A stretch of DNA of 6,474 bases, from positions 1 to 6,474 of the forward strand of contig JAHBAP020000061.1 in NCBI GenBank assembly GCA_018500005.2. The letters run 5' to 3'. Of this stretch, positions 5,422 to 6,474 are shown piece after piece. Every line of letters begins with the position of its first letter. The first letter of the stretch is position 1. Made by a program: the position numbers and the translations under genes. The notes under the pieces were generated by a model, which was not told where the DNA came from, did not search any database, and saw nothing but the letters and a program-made list of their open reading frames with translations. The DNA is from Mycobacterium sp. (GTDB taxonomy: Bacteria > Actinomycetota > Actinomycetes > Mycobacteriales > Mycobacteriaceae).

Positions 5422-5465
5422 GGTCGTTTCCGCACCATCCCCAGCGCCGAGGGAGGCAGCAACCC

Positions 5466-6474
5466 ATGACAGCTCCCCCAGATCGTCCGACCACGCCGGT
5501 ACGGATCGGGAACTGCTCAGGCTTCTACGGCGACCGGGTGTCGGCCATGCGCGAGATGCTCACCGGCGGTGATCTCGATTATCTGACCGGTGATTACCTG
5601 GCCGAACTGACCATGCTCATCCTGGGCCGGGACAAAATGAAGTACCCCGAGCGCGGCTACGCCAAGACCTTCCTCACCCAACTGGAGGAGTGCCTCGGCT
5701 TGGCCCATGACCGCGGAGTACGCATCGTCGCCAACGCCGGCGGGCTCAACCCGGCCGGTCTGGCCGTGGCGGTGCGCGCACTGGCCGACAAGCGCGGCGT
5801 GCCGGTCACGGTGGCCCATGTCGCCGGTGACGACCTGCTGCCCAGGGCGGCCGAACTCGGCTTCCCGGGAGCGACATCCGGCGGGGGCGTGCTGACCGCC
5901 AACGCCTACCTCGGCGCCTGGGGCATCGTGGACTGCCTGCAGTCCGGGGCGGACATCGTGGTGACCGGCCGGGTCACCGACGCCTCGGTGGTGGTCGGGC
6001 CGGCCGCCGCCCATTTCGGCTGGGCGCACCGGGACTACGACCGGATCGCCGGCGCGGTCGTCGCCGGGCACGTCATCGAATGCGGCGCACAAGCCACTGG
6101 GGGCAACTATTCGTTCTTCACCGAAATCGCCGACCTGGACTACGCCGGATTTCCGTTGGCCGAGGTGTACCCCGACGGCTCCTCGGTGATCACCAAGCAC
6201 CCGGGCACCGGCGGGCAGGTCAGCGTCGGCACCGTAACCGCACAGTTGCTCTACGAGATCACCGGTGAGCGCTACGCGAACCCGGACGCCACCGCGCGGT
6301 TCGACTCGATCCGGCTGAGCGACGACGGACCCGACCGGGTGTTGATCAGTGGCGTGCGCGGTGAGCCGCCACCACCGACGCTGAAGGTCTCGCTCAACAG
6401 CATCGGCGGCTACCGCAACTCGGCCCCCTTCGTCCTCACCGGCCTGGACGTCGACGCCAAGGCCGCGTTGGTAC
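5466..6474 (+). CDS. AtuA/DUF1446-family protein, 5' part
   Basis: The frame opens at ATG 5466 and stays open to the right edge, giving 336 codons with no stop; the family is usually about 560-590 residues. A ribosome site GGGAGG (5451-5456) lies nine bases upstream. Visible family blocks are [10 protein letters not shown] (15-24), NAGGLNP (90-96), TANAYLGA (144-151), [15 protein letters not shown] (161-175), [14 protein letters not shown] (202-215) and a [17 protein letters not shown] run (244-260). The family is named for AtuA of Pseudomonas acyclic terpene utilisation; its reaction is not settled. In M. tuberculosis the likely counterpart Rv0976c lies beside fadE13, accD2 and accA2, so a role in branched or terpenoid acyl-CoA breakdown is a fair inference. 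It is divergent from rpmF with a shared promoter region. Confidence 0.93.
   Translation, partial: MTAPPDRPTTPVRIGNCSGFYGDRVSAMREMLTGGDLDYLTGDYLAELTMLILGRDKMKYPERGYAKTFLTQLEECLGLAHDRGVRIVANAGGLNPAGLAVAVRALADKRGVPVTVAHVAGDDLLPRAAELGFPGATSGGGVLTANAYLGAWGIVDCLQSGADIVVTGRVTDASVVVGPAAAHFGWAHRDYDRIAGAVVAGHVIECGAQATGGNYSFFTEIADLDYAGFPLAEVYPDGSSVITKHPGTGGQVSVGTVTAQLLYEITGERYANPDATARFDSIRLSDDGPDRVLISGVRGEPPPPTLKVSLNSIGGYRNSAPFVLTGLDVDAKAALV

Noticed and set aside
5300..5494. Upstream extension of rpmF by 65 residues
   Set aside because: L32 is complete from the ATG at 5299 with a good ribosome site, and the extension runs through the probable promoter.
5517..6200. Minus-strand open frame of 227 codons
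   Set aside because: It lies opposite the AtuA-like gene, whose family blocks are clear; the antisense product is Gly/His/Val-rich low complexity.

Overview
The window is high-GC actinobacterial DNA and almost certainly comes from a fast-growing mycobacterium (Mycolicibacterium type). Three things point there: a contiguous mprA-mprB-pepD-moaB2 block whose proteins read as close relatives of the Mycobacterium tuberculosis MprAB system; an MspA-type porin, a family characteristic of fast growers; and the 57-residue cysteine-free ribosomal protein L32. No mobile element, CRISPR array, tRNA or rRNA was seen.

Layout, left to right. Positions 1-170 (minus) hold the first 56 codons of an MspA-family porin with its signal peptide. 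Positions 171-457 are a non-coding leader with several competing inverted repeats and a possible promoter. Positions 458-616 (minus) hold a probable 52-residue small gene that is easily missed. A perfect CRP-type palindrome lies at 629-646. Then, all on the minus strand and transcribed right to left: rpmF (5299-5126), mprA (5052-4348), mprB (4316-2784), pepD (2683-1250) and moaB2 (1253-702). On the plus strand, starting at 5466 and running off the right edge, is an AtuA/DUF1446-family gene. It is divergent from rpmF and has a TetR-like operator in the shared promoter region.

How the genes work together. MprB is a membrane sensor kinase and MprA its response regulator; in M. tuberculosis this pair answers envelope stress. 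PepD is a membrane-anchored HtrA-like serine protease with a PDZ domain that acts on the envelope side. The sequence itself supports a regulatory loop: two 19-bp sites with the 8+3+8 direct-repeat architecture described for MprA boxes lie just before mprA (5055-5073) and just before pepD (2785-2803), and they agree at 14 of 19 positions. pepD and moaB2 overlap by GTGA, so moaB2 is probably translationally coupled to the protease. The porin at the left end would place another outer-membrane protein beside this envelope-stress locus; the arrangement matches, from memory, the mspC neighbourhood of M. smegmatis.

Points that deserve a second look are the paired MprA-like boxes, the CRP palindrome with extra half-sites, the small gene, the switching-type leader before the porin, a collagen-like Gly/Pro insert inside the PepD protease domain, a tandem duplication at the mprA-mprB junction, and the TetR-type operator before the AtuA-like gene. 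No clearly novel multi-gene system was found; the locus is a known one with distinctive regulatory detail.
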